DNA of 64,000 nucleotides from Microbacterium yannicii PS01 (GTDB lineage Bacteria > Actinomycetota > Actinomycetes > Actinomycetales > Microbacteriaceae). This document shows, one piece after another, positions 18,120 through 26,331 of the stretch. Each line of letters starts with the position of its first letter. Position 1 is the stretch's first letter. Position numbers and translations under genes: made by a program. The stretch is from contig NZ_CAJF01000010.1 of the NCBI RefSeq assembly GCF_000304335.1, forward strand, positions 1-64,000, in the 5' to 3' direction. A model generated the notes under the pieces. It saw only the letters and a program-made list of their open reading frames with translations, did not search any database and had not been told where the DNA came from.

Positions 18120-19070
18120 TCACGCTTCGACGGCGAAGGGGGCGGGGTCGCGCGGCGTGCGTGAGCCCCAGGCCAGGAGCGCGAGGCCCGCGGCGAGCAC
18201 TCCGAGACCCACGAGCGCCAGCACCGACAATCGCTCGCCGAGCACGGTGATGCCGAGGATGCTCGCCGTGAGCGGCTCGCCGAGGGTCAGGGTCGCCGCG
18301 GTGGCGGCGGTCAGGCCGCTGAGCCCCCACGTGAACATGATGTACGCGATCGAGATGGTCGCGAGCCCGAGCCACAGGGCCATGATGAGGCCGCTCGGTG
18401 TGCCGAGCCAGCCGACGTCGACGAACGGCAGCGCGAGCGCGCACAGGATCGCCGAGCTCGCTCCCATCCCGCCGACGACGGTGAAGGGGTCCCACCCCTC
18501 GTCGAGCAGCCGGCGCTGTGCGTTGGCGATCACGGCGAACGACGCGCCCGCTCCGACAGATCCCAGCAGACCCAGCGGGTCGGTGCCGCCCGAGCCGGTG
18601 GCGTCGCCTCCGAAGCCGAGCAGCACCACGCCCAGCGTCGCGAGCGCGGTCGCGCACATCCAGGTGGGCGACGGCATCCGCCGTGTGAGCGCCCACTCGA
18701 GCAGCCCGGCGAGGATGGGGGCCGACCCGAGCGCCACGACGGTGCCCACGGCCACGCCGTTGCGGGCGGTGCCGAGAAAGAACAGCGGCTGGTAGACGGC
18801 GATGCACACGCCGGTGAGGGTCATGAGCGCCAGAGGCCGGATGCCGCCCGCCGACAAGCGCAGGGACCGCAGGCCCGGAGAGCCCGGGGGCCGGGAGCGG
18901 GCGTGACGGGCGGCGAGCACGAACGCGATCGCGGCGAGGCCGGTGCCCCCGATGACCATCCGCATGACGCCGATGGACAGCGGCGTCGTGCCCTCGGGGC
19001 CGAGCGCCTGCGACGTACCCGTCGTGCCGAAGAGCACGGCGGCAGCGAGGACGGCGAGGACGTGCAGCAC
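18120..19070 (-). CDS. EamA/DMT-superfamily transporter
   Basis: The 316-residue protein has ten hydrophobic helices arranged as two EamA repeats (first begins LHVLAVLAAAVLFGTTGTSQA, second begins around DPLGLLGSVGAGASF). This is a drug/metabolite exporter fold, substrate unknown. The start is a GTG at 19070 placed at the beginning of the first helix. The gene is transcribed away from cysS, about 95 bp separating the two starts. Confidence 0.87.
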   Translation of the reverse strand: MLHVLAVLAAAVLFGTTGTSQALGPEGTTPLSIGVMRMVIGGTGLAAIAFVLAARHARSRPPGSPGLRSLRLSAGGIRPLALMTLTGVCIAVYQPLFFLGTARNGVAVGTVVALGSAPILAGLLEWALTRRMPSPTWMCATALATLGVVLLGFGGDATGSGGTDPLGLLGSVGAGASFAVIANAQRRLLDEGWDPFTVVGGMGASSAILCALALPFVDVGWLGTPSGLIMALWLGLATISIAYIMFTWGLSGLTAATAATLTLGEPLTASILGITVLGERLSVLALVGLGVLAAGLALLAWGSRTPRDPAPFAVEA

Positions 19071-19166
19071 CCTACTGTCTTATACCAATCGGTGGCCCTC
19101 GAACTGCCTGGCCCCACTGCCTCCGCGCACCCGGGTCCTTCAGGTGCCCGCCGGTAGGCTGGTGCA

Positions 19167-20636
19167 GTGACGGTTCAGCTCTATGACACCAAGGCGCAGG
19201 CGATGCGCGACTTCGAGCCGCTCGACCCCGGGAACGTCACCATCTACGTCTGCGGTCCGACGGTGCAGTCCGGCCCGCACATCGGCCACCTGCGCGGTGC
19301 GCTGAGCTTCGACATCCTTCGCCGGTGGCTGATTCATCGCTTCGGGCGCGTGACCTTCGTGCGCAACGTCACCGACATCGACGACAAGGTGCTCGCCAAC
19401 GCGACCGCCGCCGAGCCCTGGTGGGCCCTCGCGTACCGCATGGAGCTCGAGTTCACACGCGGCTACTCGGCGATCGGCATCCTCCCGCCCACGTACGAGC
19501 CGCGCGCGACCGCCTCCATCCCGCAGATGCTCGACATCATCGAGCGTCTCGTCGAGGCCGGTCACGCGTATGCCGCCCCCGGCGACCCTTCGACGGGCTC
19601 AGGGACCGACGGGGCCGGCGACGTGTACTTCGACGTGAGGTCCTGGCAGACCTACGGGGAGCTCACGAGGCAGACGCTCGATGCGATGGAGCCCGCCGCA
19701 GACGCGGATCCGCGCGGCAAGCGCGACCCCCGCGACTTCGCGCTGTGGAAGGGCGCAAAGCCGGATGAGCCGTCGTCGGCCACCTGGGAATCGCCGTGGG
19801 GAGCGGGCCGCCCGGGCTGGCACATCGAGTGCTCGGCGATGTCGCGCCGCTACCTCGGACCGGAGTTCGACATCCACGGCGGCGGGCTCGACCTCCGCTT
19901 CCCGCATCATGAGAATGAGCTCGCGCAGTCCACCGCGTCGGGCGACGCCTTCGCGCGGTACTGGGTGCACAACGGCCTGGTGACGGTCGGCGGCCAGAAG
20001 ATGTCGAAGTCGCTGTTCAACTTCGTGCTCGCCGAGGACGTCCTCCGCGAACGCGACCCGCTCGTCGTGCGCTACGCGCTCGCCGCGGCGCACTATCGCT
20101 CGAACCTCGACATCACGGACTCGTCCTTCGACGAGGCCGAGGCGGCCATCGACCGCATCCGCACGTTCCTCGAGCGCGCGCTGCGCACGCTGCGCGAAGA
20201 CGCCGAAGACGTCCGAGTGGACGCCGACGTGCCCGAGCGCTTCGCGGCCGCGATGGACGACGACCTCGGCGTGCCGCAGGCGCTCGCCGTCGTGCACGAG
20301 AGCGTGCGCGACGGCAACAGCGCCCTCGACGCCGGGGATCGCGAGGGCGCGCTGCGGGCGTTCTCGGAGATCGCGGTGATGACGGGGATCCTCGGGATCG
20401 ACCCGCTCGACCCGCAGTGGAGATCGGTGGATGCCTCCGCCGAGGCATCCGCTCTGGACACCCTGGTGCAGACGATGATCGTGCAGCGCGCCGAGGCGCG
20501 CGCGGCGAAGGACTGGGCGAGCGCCGACCGCATCCGCGATGCGATCGCGGCGGCGGGCATCGCCCTCGAAGACAGCGCGGACGGGACGCACTGGACGTTG
20601 TCCGGCGATCGTCCGCAGATGAAGGAGAACTCATGA
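19167..20636 (+). CDS. cysS: cysteinyl-tRNA synthetase
   Basis: The 489-residue class I synthetase charges tRNA-Cys. Cys29 in YVCGPTV starts the zinc site, the HIGH motif is at 38-41 (HIGH in PHIGHLRG), WHIECSAMS and HHENELAQS supply further zinc and substrate residues, and KMSKS is at 278-282. The DALR anticodon domain lies after about residue 350. Full-length catalytic core plus DALR domain argues for CysS rather than the related ligase MshC. Near residue 141 there is a short extra segment (DPSTGSGTDG) encoded by a copy of a dispersed repeat. ATGA overlap couples it to rlmB. Confidence 0.95.
   Translation: MTVQLYDTKAQAMRDFEPLDPGNVTIYVCGPTVQSGPHIGHLRGALSFDILRRWLIHRFGRVTFVRNVTDIDDKVLANATAAEPWWALAYRMELEFTRGYSAIGILPPTYEPRATASIPQMLDIIERLVEAGHAYAAPGDPSTGSGTDGAGDVYFDVRSWQTYGELTRQTLDAMEPAADADPRGKRDPRDFALWKGAKPDEPSSATWESPWGAGRPGWHIECSAMSRRYLGPEFDIHGGGLDLRFPHHENELAQSTASGDAFARYWVHNGLVTVGGQKMSKSLFNFVLAEDVLRERDPLVVRYALAAAHYRSNLDITDSSFDEAEAAIDRIRTFLERALRTLREDAEDVRVDADVPERFAAAMDDDLGVPQALAVVHESVRDGNSALDAGDREGALRAFSEIAVMTGILGIDPLDPQWRSVDASAEASALDTLVQTMIVQRAEARAAKDWASADRIRDAIAAAGIALEDSADGTHWTLSGDRPQMKENS
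19586..19608 (+). repeat. copy of short palindrome-derived repeat inside cysS
   Basis: The 23 bases contain TTCGAC, a GG pair and GCTCAGGGACCG, the half-element that also forms the core of the arrays at 54.2 kb and 57.0 kb. Here it is read in frame as part of a surface-loop-like Gly/Ser/Asp segment of CysS. Confidence 0.6.
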
Positions 20637-21631
20637 CCAAGCCAGGACGCCCCGGCGCGAGCAAGGGCAAGAAGAAGGGCCCCACGAAAGGCACCGGCGG
20701 CAAGAACAAGCGCTCGCTCGAGGGTCGCGGGCCGACCCCGAAGGCCGAGGACCGCGCGTGGCACCCGGCGGGTAAGCGCAAGGCGGCCGCAGAGCGCTAC
20801 GCCGCCGCCGGCGGCAAGGGAGCGCCGGGATCGGCTCCCGCGCGTTCGTCGCGTCCGGCGAAGAAGGACGACGACACCGAGACGGTCACCGGCCGCAACT
20901 CGGTGCTCGAGGCGCTGCGGGCGAAGATCCCCGCCACGGCGTTCTACATCGCACAGCGGGTCGAGATGGACGACCGCGTCAAGGAGATGCTGTCGATCGC
21001 CACCCACCGCGAGATCCCGGTGCTCGAGGTCACGCGACCCGAGCTCGATCGCATGGCGGGTTTCGACGGGGTCCACCAGGGCGTCGCCCTCAAGGTCCCG
21101 CCGTACGAGTACGCTCACCCGCAGGATCTGCTGGAGCAGATCATCGACCGCGGCCAGACGCCGCTGCTGGTGGCACTGGACGGCGTGACCGACCCGCGCA
21201 ACCTCGGGGCGATCATCCGCTCCACCGCCGCCTTCGGGGGGCAGGGCGTCATCCTTCCCCAGCGCCGCTCGGCGAGCGTGAACTCCGCCGCCTGGAAGAC
21301 CAGCGCCGGCGCGGCCGCGCGCGTCCCGGTCGCGATCGCCGCCAACCTCACCGCCATGCTCAAGGAGTTCAAGAAGCAGGGGGTGTTCGTCCTCGGACTC
21401 GACGGCGGGGGCGACGTCTCGCTTCCCGCCCTCGAGCTCGCCGACCGCCCCGTCGTGATCGTGGTGGGGTCGGAGGGCAAGGGCCTCTCGCGTCTGGTCA
21501 CCGAGACGTGCGACCAGATCGTCTCGATCCCGATCTCGGCCTCCACCGAGTCGCTCAACGCGGGGATCGCAGCATCCGTCGCCCTCTATCAGGTCGCGAC
21601 CACCCGGGCTCAGCGCACGAGCGAGGCGTGA
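20633..21631 (+). CDS. rlmB: 23S rRNA 2'-O-methyltransferase of the SpoU/TrmH family (RlmB-like)
   Basis: The 332-residue protein has a long basic N-terminal tail (about 1-80, rich in Lys, Gly, Arg), a substrate-binding domain (VTGRNSVLEALRA onward) and a SPOUT knot with the three SpoU motifs NLGAIIRSTAAFG, VGSEGKGLS and SLNAGIAASVALY. RlmB methylates G2251 in the 23S rRNA peptidyl-transferase centre; exact target here is by family. ATG 20633 overlaps the cysS stop (ATGA). A hairpin terminator follows within 6 nt of the stop. Confidence 0.93.
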   Translation: MTKPGRPGASKGKKKGPTKGTGGKNKRSLEGRGPTPKAEDRAWHPAGKRKAAAERYAAAGGKGAPGSAPARSSRPAKKDDDTETVTGRNSVLEALRAKIPATAFYIAQRVEMDDRVKEMLSIATHREIPVLEVTRPELDRMAGFDGVHQGVALKVPPYEYAHPQDLLEQIIDRGQTPLLVALDGVTDPRNLGAIIRSTAAFGGQGVILPQRRSASVNSAAWKTSAGAAARVPVAIAANLTAMLKEFKKQGVFVLGLDGGGDVSLPALELADRPVVIVVGSEGKGLSRLVTETCDQIVSIPISASTESLNAGIAASVALYQVATTRAQRTSEA

Positions 21632-21636
21632 GCCCG

Positions 21637-21659
21637 TCCCCCGAAGAGTATTCGGGGGA
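21637..21659 (+). terminator. hairpin terminator after rlmB
   Basis: Perfect 9-bp stem (21637-21645 with 21651-21659) closed by a 5-nt GAGTA loop, starting 5 nt after the rlmB stop. Confidence 0.72.
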
Positions 21660-21718
21660 ATGAACCGGCACACGCCGGGCTTGCTGTCTTCGTACGTTCG
21701 CCCCTCGAAAGGAACATC

Positions 21719-22360
21719 ATGGCTCGCATCGCCGTCATCGGAGGAACCGGCTACGCCGGCAGCAACATCGTCGCCGAGGCGGTGCGGCGCGGTCATACGG
21801 TGGTCTCCGTCGCACGCTCAGTGCCCGCTGAGCGGATCGAGGGAGCCACGTACGTCGAGGGCACGCTGCTCGATGTGCCGAGCCTGGTGGCCGAGCTCGA
21901 GGGGGTGGACGTCGTCGTCTCGACCGTTCCCGCTCGTGGCGACATGGTCGGCCAGGTGCGGAACAACGTGGCCGAGCTGGTCGCGGAGCTTCCCGAGAAC
22001 GTGCGTGTCGGCGTCATCGGCGGTGCGGGCGGCAGCCTCATCGCCCCCGATGGCGAGCGACTGATCGACCAGCCGTCTTTCACGGAGGAGTACAAGCCCG
22101 AGGCGCTCGAGGCGATCGGCATCCTGGAAGACCTGCAACAGGGCCCCGCGACGCGCGACTGGTTCTACGTGCACCCGGCCGGCGGCTTCGGAGTCTGGAA
22201 TCCCGGAGAGCGCACCGGCTCGTACCGCAAGGGCGGCGACGTGCTCGTGACCGACGCCGAGGGCGAGTCGTTCATCTCCGGCGCGGATCTCGGTGTGGCG
22301 GTCCTCGACGAGATCGAGAACCCCGCGCACTCGCGCGAGCGTTTCACCGTCGGCTACTGA
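21719..22360 (+). CDS. NAD(P)-binding atypical SDR / NmrA-like oxidoreductase
   Basis: A 213-residue Rossmann protein with the nucleotide loop GGTGYAG at 8-14, an R-containing strand (VVSVARS) suggesting NADP, and VVVSTVPARGD as the third core strand. It is shorter than a full epimerase and lacks the YxxxK pair of classical SDRs, placing it among NAD(P)H-binding YesF/NmrA-like proteins. The ATG at 21719 is preceded by GAAAGGAAC. It is flanked by terminators on both sides, so it is monocistronic. Confidence 0.85.
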   Translation: MARIAVIGGTGYAGSNIVAEAVRRGHTVVSVARSVPAERIEGATYVEGTLLDVPSLVAELEGVDVVVSTVPARGDMVGQVRNNVAELVAELPENVRVGVIGGAGGSLIAPDGERLIDQPSFTEEYKPEALEAIGILEDLQQGPATRDWFYVHPAGGFGVWNPGERTGSYRKGGDVLVTDAEGESFISGADLGVAVLDEIENPAHSRERFTVGY

Positions 22361-22378
22361 TCACGCACCGTCTCGCGA

Positions 22379-22412
22379 AAGGGGAGGTCGCCGCGCGCGG
22401 AGACCTCCCCTT
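22379..22412. terminator. hairpin terminator, oxidoreductase / DUF4032 junction
   Basis: An 11-bp stem (22379-22389 with 22402-22412), loop 12 nt of alternating C/G, between two convergent genes; the A and T ends make it bidirectional. Confidence 0.75.
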
Positions 22413-22445
22413 CCACATCGGTGAGCGGGCTGCGACGGATCGGGC

Positions 22446-23753
22446 TCAGACCAGGTCGCGCCAGTCGATGTCGTCATCCTCGTCGTCGACGACGGGGGTG
22501 CTCGCGGTGATGACCGAGAGCGACACGGTCTCGGTGGGCGGTCCCATCAGCGTGGCCTCGTCGCGCCGGTGGCGTAGCACGTCGTCGATGTAGCCCGACA
22601 GTGCCTCGGCGAGCGGCACCGACTTGCCCTTCGCCTGCGACAGATACCAGCGGTGCTCGAGCACCTGGTGGAAGACCTCGGCGGGTTCGAGCTTGGCGCG
22701 CAGATCCCACGGGATCGCCTTCACCACCGGCTCGAACACCCGGGTGAGCCACTCGTGCGCCACCATCTCTTCGTCGTCGCCGAGCCGTGAGATGCGGGCG
22801 CGGAACTCGTCGAGGTCGTTGAGGAGCCGCCGGGCCTGGTTCTCCTCGACGTCGAGCCCGGTGAGACGGAGCAGGCGGCGCTGGTGGTGGCCTGCATCGA
22901 CGACCTTGGGCTGGATCGACACCTTGGCGCCGTCGGAGGTGGTCTGGATCGACATCTCGCCGATGTCGAAGCCGAGCTCGTTGAGCCGCTGCACGCGCTC
23001 GGTGAGGCGCCACGCCTCGTCGGTGCGGAACGTCTCGGTGTCGGTGAGTGCTGCCCACAGCGAGTGGTACGACGAGACGATGCCGTCGGCGACCGCGACG
23101 GCGTCGATGCCGCCCTCCAGACGGCCGCCCGCCTCGAGGTCCATGATCTCGCCCGCGATATTCGTGCGCGCGACATCGAGGTCGTGCGCGCGCTGACCGG
23201 GTGTGAGCCCGCTCTCGTGCAGCTCGCCCGTCTCGGCGTCGACCAGGTACGCGGCGAAGGCGCCGGCGTCTCGGCGGAAGAGCGTGTTCGACAGCGACAC
23301 ATCTCCCCAGAAGAAGCCGACGTTGTGCAGGCGCACGAGAAGGACCGCGAGGGCGTCGACCAGGCGGGTGGCGGTATTCGGCCGGAGCACCTGCGTGAAC
23401 AGCGCACGGTAGGGGAGTGAGAACTTGAGGTGCGCTGTCACCAGCACGGCGGGTAGAGGATCGCCCGCGGCATCCTTCCGGCCGGCGATCACCGCCACGC
23501 GATCGACGCACGGGACATCCAGGCGTGCCAGGTTGCCGAGCATGTCGTACTCGCGCCGAGCCATGGCCTCGGTCGTCTCCTTGACCGCGACGACCCGGCC
23601 CGACAGGTTGGCGAAGCGGACGAGGTGCCGCGAGATGCCCTTGGGCAGGTAGACGATGTGACTCGACGGCCAGTCGGCCAAAGTCGTCGACCACGGCAGG
23701 GTCAGCAGGCCCGGGTCGACGCTGCTCGCCGTGATGCTCAGTGCGTCGGGCAC
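22446..23753 (-). CDS. DUF4032 protein with kinase-like N-terminal region
   Basis: This 435-residue protein is a recognisable DUF4032 family member. The N-terminal half resembles lipopolysaccharide-kinase/protein-kinase folds: VVAVKETTEAMARREYDM looks like the Lys/Glu pair, FFWGDVSLSNTLF resembles the catalytic loop and YLVDAETGELH the metal-binding loop. The C-terminal half is the DUF4032 domain (EVFHQVLEHRWYLSQ), ending in an acidic tail VDDEDDDIDW. Activity has not been shown for the family to my knowledge. It lies next to an ABC ATPase gene on the same strand but is separated from it by a terminator. The GTG at 23753 is the likely start. Confidence 0.85.
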   Translation of the reverse strand: MPDALSITASSVDPGLLTLPWSTTLADWPSSHIVYLPKGISRHLVRFANLSGRVVAVKETTEAMARREYDMLGNLARLDVPCVDRVAVIAGRKDAAGDPLPAVLVTAHLKFSLPYRALFTQVLRPNTATRLVDALAVLLVRLHNVGFFWGDVSLSNTLFRRDAGAFAAYLVDAETGELHESGLTPGQRAHDLDVARTNIAGEIMDLEAGGRLEGGIDAVAVADGIVSSYHSLWAALTDTETFRTDEAWRLTERVQRLNELGFDIGEMSIQTTSDGAKVSIQPKVVDAGHHQRRLLRLTGLDVEENQARRLLNDLDEFRARISRLGDDEEMVAHEWLTRVFEPVVKAIPWDLRAKLEPAEVFHQVLEHRWYLSQAKGKSVPLAEALSGYIDDVLRHRRDEATLMGPPTETVSLSVITASTPVVDDEDDDIDWRDLV

Positions 23754-23790
23754 GTGACTCCTCGGATTCGGACGGGGCCGGAAAAGCGCA

Positions 23791-23824
23791 ACGGCGCGGG
23801 GGGATCTTCTCCCACCCGCGCCGT
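23791..23824 (-). terminator. hairpin terminator after the sugar ABC ATPase gene
   Basis: A 10-bp stem (23791-23800 with 23815-23824) extended inward by four more pairs around a single bulged A. It lies 12 nt past the stop of the reverse-strand ATPase gene. Confidence 0.72.
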
Positions 23825-23836
23825 CGCGATGCTGCG

Positions 23837-24940
23837 TTACGCCGAGAGGACCGGCTTGTCGTTGAGGCGCTCGCCCGTCTCGAGGTCGAAGGCGTGCACG
23901 TGGCCCGACTTCGCGGCCAGCGTGACCGTCTCGCCCGCGTTCGGGTGGCTGCGGCCGTCGACGCGCGCGACGATGTCGGTGCGCTTGCCGGCGATGTCGA
24001 CGTGACCGTAGAGGTAGCCGTCCGCGCCGAGCTCCTCGACGAGGTCGACGACCACGGGAAGACCCTTGCCGTCAGCGGGGCCGACCTCGATGTCTTCGGG
24101 ACGGACGCCGATGGTGACCTGGCTGCCGTGCGCACGGCCGACGGTGTCGCGGTCGAGCGGCACGACCTCCGAGCCGAACTGCACGCCGCCCTCGGCGAGG
24201 TCGGCGGGGAAGAGGTTCATCGCGGGGGAGCCGATGAAGCCGGCAACGAACACGTTGTTCGGCTTCTCATACAGGTCGCGCGGGGTGCCGACCTGCTGGA
24301 GCAGGCCGTCCTTGAGGACCGCGATGCGGTCGCCCATGGTGAGGGCCTCGGTCTGGTCGTGCGTCACGTAGACGGTGGTGACGCCGAGGCGACGCTGCAG
24401 CGACGCGATCTGCGTACGGGTCTGGACGCGGAGCTTGGCGTCGAGGTTCGACAGCGGCTCGTCCATGAGGAACACCTGGGGCTGGCGGACGATCGCGCGG
24501 CCCATCGCGACACGCTGACGCTGACCACCCGAGAGCGCCTTCGGCTTGCGGGTCAGGTACTCCTCGAGGTCGAGGAGCTTCGCGGCCTCGAGCACGCGAG
24601 CGGCGCGCTCTTCCTTGCCGACGCCGGCGATCTTCAGGGCGAAGCCCATGTTCTCGGCGACGGTCATGTGGGGGTACAGCGCGTAGTTCTGGAACACCAT
24701 CGCGATGTCGCGGTCCTTCGGCGGGACGTCGGTGACGTCGCGGTCGCCGATGAGGATGCGGCCAGAGTTGACCTCTTCGAGGCCGGCCAGCATGCGCAGC
24801 GAGGTGGACTTACCGCAGCCCGAGGGGCCGACGAGAACCAGGAACTCGCCATCGGCGACCTCGAGGTTGAGCTTGTCCACGGCGGGGCGCGTGCCCCCGG
24901 GGTACAGGCGGGTTGCGTTGTCGAACGTGACGGACGCCAT
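23837..24940 (-). CDS. ugpC: UgpC/MsmK-type sugar ABC transporter ATP-binding protein
   Basis: A 367-residue ABC ATPase with Walker A GPSGCGKST at 38-46, Q-loop VFQNYALYPHM, signature LSGGQRQRVAMGRA, Walker B FLMDEPLSNLD and H-loop YVTHDQTEA, then a C-terminal OB/TOBE regulatory domain (about 240-367) typical of the MalK/UgpC/MsiK group. In actinobacteria a single MsiK-like ATPase commonly energises several sugar importers, and no permease or binding-protein gene is adjacent here, which fits a shared ATPase. ATG 24940 has GAAGGAGAAG upstream; the longer in-frame extension is not conserved-looking. Confidence 0.93.
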   Translation of the reverse strand: MASVTFDNATRLYPGGTRPAVDKLNLEVADGEFLVLVGPSGCGKSTSLRMLAGLEEVNSGRILIGDRDVTDVPPKDRDIAMVFQNYALYPHMTVAENMGFALKIAGVGKEERAARVLEAAKLLDLEEYLTRKPKALSGGQRQRVAMGRAIVRQPQVFLMDEPLSNLDAKLRVQTRTQIASLQRRLGVTTVYVTHDQTEALTMGDRIAVLKDGLLQQVGTPRDLYEKPNNVFVAGFIGSPAMNLFPADLAEGGVQFGSEVVPLDRDTVGRAHGSQVTIGVRPEDIEVGPADGKGLPVVVDLVEELGADGYLYGHVDIAGKRTDIVARVDGRSHPNAGETVTLAAKSGHVHAFDLETGERLNDKPVLSA

Positions 24941-25161
24941 TGCTTCTTCTCCTTCACCGGCAGGTACGTGCCGGACGATCCGTAGTGATGGATAGCGGGG
25001 GCTTTCCCGCGCGCCCGCCATCGGGCGCAAGCAACAGTATGACACGGGCTCCACGGAGGTTGCGTCTGGGCATTTCCCAGGGTGGCTGACTAGCATCGAG
25101 GACGGTCGCCTTCCGTGCGACCTCCGCCGATCACCGGCCCACGTCCGCCCCGAGAGGTTCC

Positions 25162-26124
25162 ATGTCGAGCGACGAGTCTTCGAACGCCGCGACCAGCGAG
25201 CGCCGCGATGCCGTGCGCGAAAAAGCGCTGCAGGTGAAGGCGCGCCAGTCGCGGGCGCGCATCATCCGCCGCGCGTCGCTGGCCATCGGCGTCCTCGCCG
25301 TCGTCGCCGTCACCGCCATCGTGGTGACCTGGACGGTCTCGTCGAGCGCCTCGCGCCCGATGATGAGCCCCGCGAACGTCGTGGACGACGGCTTCATGGT
25401 GACCGGTGTTACCGGAGTGGGACTCACGACCGAGGACTCCAGCGCGAGCGGTGCCGTGCAGGGATCAGCGACTCCGGCGCCCGACCCCGCTGAGGCCGAG
25501 CCGACCCCCACCGCGTCGCCCACGGACGCCGCCGCCGTCGACATCCGCGTCTATGTGGACTATCTGTCGACCGGATCGCGCGAGTTCCAGGTGGCCAACG
25601 TCCAGCAGCTGTCGGACTGGGTCGACGAGGGCGCCGCGACGCTCACCTACTACCCGGTGGCGATGCTCACCGCGAAGTCGAACGGAACCAAGTACTCCCT
25701 CCGTGCCGCCGGCGCCGCCGCGTGCGTGGCGCAGCACTCGCCCGACTACTTCTTCGCGTTCAACAACGCACTGCTGAAGGAACAGCCCGACGTCGACTCG
25801 GACGGCTTCACCGACAGCGCGCTGGCCGACCTGGCGATCGCCACGGGCCTGGATGGCCCCAAGGTCGTGCGTGGATGCATCGAGGATCAGTCCTACGCCA
25901 CGTGGGCCAAGACCGCGACCGAGCGCGCGCTCGACGAGCTTCCCGGCACCGACGGCGTCGCCCTGACGGGCACCCCGATGGTGCTGGTGAACGGCACCCA
26001 GTACGTCGGTGCGCTGGACGATCCCAAGGAGTTCGCGCAGTTCGTGCTCACTGTGGCCAGCGATTCGTACTACAAGTCGACGCCGTCGCCCACGGCCACG
26101 CCCACGCCGACACCCGCCTCCTGA
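25162..26124 (+). CDS. membrane-anchored DsbA-fold protein lacking the CxxC motif
   Basis: The 320-residue protein has a short basic cytoplasmic tail, one membrane helix (about 36-58), a Pro/Ala/Thr-rich linker (about 100-125), an extracytoplasmic thioredoxin/DsbA-like domain (about 128-305) and a Pro/Thr tail. The first strand reads VYVDYLSTGSREF, where DsbA relatives carry VDYxCxxC, so both active-site cysteines are replaced. The cis-proline loop TGTPMVLVNG is kept. Only two cysteines remain in the domain (AAACVAQ, VRGCIED); they could form a structural disulfide. It therefore is unlikely to be a thiol oxidase in the usual way and may be a chaperone or binding domain. The ATG at 25162 follows GAGAGG. 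Confidence 0.82.
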   Translation: MSSDESSNAATSERRDAVREKALQVKARQSRARIIRRASLAIGVLAVVAVTAIVVTWTVSSSASRPMMSPANVVDDGFMVTGVTGVGLTTEDSSASGAVQGSATPAPDPAEAEPTPTASPTDAAAVDIRVYVDYLSTGSREFQVANVQQLSDWVDEGAATLTYYPVAMLTAKSNGTKYSLRAAGAAACVAQHSPDYFFAFNNALLKEQPDVDSDGFTDSALADLAIATGLDGPKVVRGCIEDQSYATWAKTATERALDELPGTDGVALTGTPMVLVNGTQYVGALDDPKEFAQFVLTVASDSYYKSTPSPTATPTPTPAS

Positions 26125-26162
26125 CGAAGACGGTGCACCGGCGCCGGTAGACTGGGCGCCCT

Positions 26163-26235
26163 GCCGGCTTGGCGCAATTGGTAGCGCACCGTACTTGTAA
26201 TACGGGGGTTGCAGGTTCAAGTCCTGTAGCCGGCA
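26163..26235 (+). tRNA. tRNA-Thr (anticodon TGT)
   Basis: A full cloverleaf can be drawn: acceptor GCCGGCT with AGCCGGC (26163-26169, 26228-26234), D arm GCGC/GCGC, anticodon arm CCGTA-CTTGTAA-TACGG, 5-nt variable loop, T arm GCAGG-TTCAAGT-CCTGT, discriminator A. The anticodon TGT reads ACA threonine codons. Total 73 nt; CCA is not encoded. A duplicated 3' half follows at 26253. Confidence 0.97.
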
Positions 26236-26252
26236 CAACGAGAGGCGTCGAC

Positions 26253-26303
26253 CCGCACTTGTCACGCGGGGGTTGCAGGTCCAAGTCCTGTAGCCGGCAC
26301 AAC
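26253..26303 (+). pseudogene. duplicated 3' half of the tRNA-Thr
   Basis: These 51 nt match 26189-26239 of the intact tRNA region at 46 positions, from the start of the anticodon stem through the 3' end and the following ACAAC. The D arm and 5' acceptor strand are absent, so it cannot fold as a tRNA. Differences fall in the anticodon arm and the T loop (TTC to TCC). A tRNA 3' half as a direct repeat is what integrase-mediated insertion leaves, but no integrase gene is nearby. The gap between copies is 13 nt. Confidence 0.85.
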
Positions 26304-26331
26304 AACGGATCATGCCCTCGGTCGGGACGGC

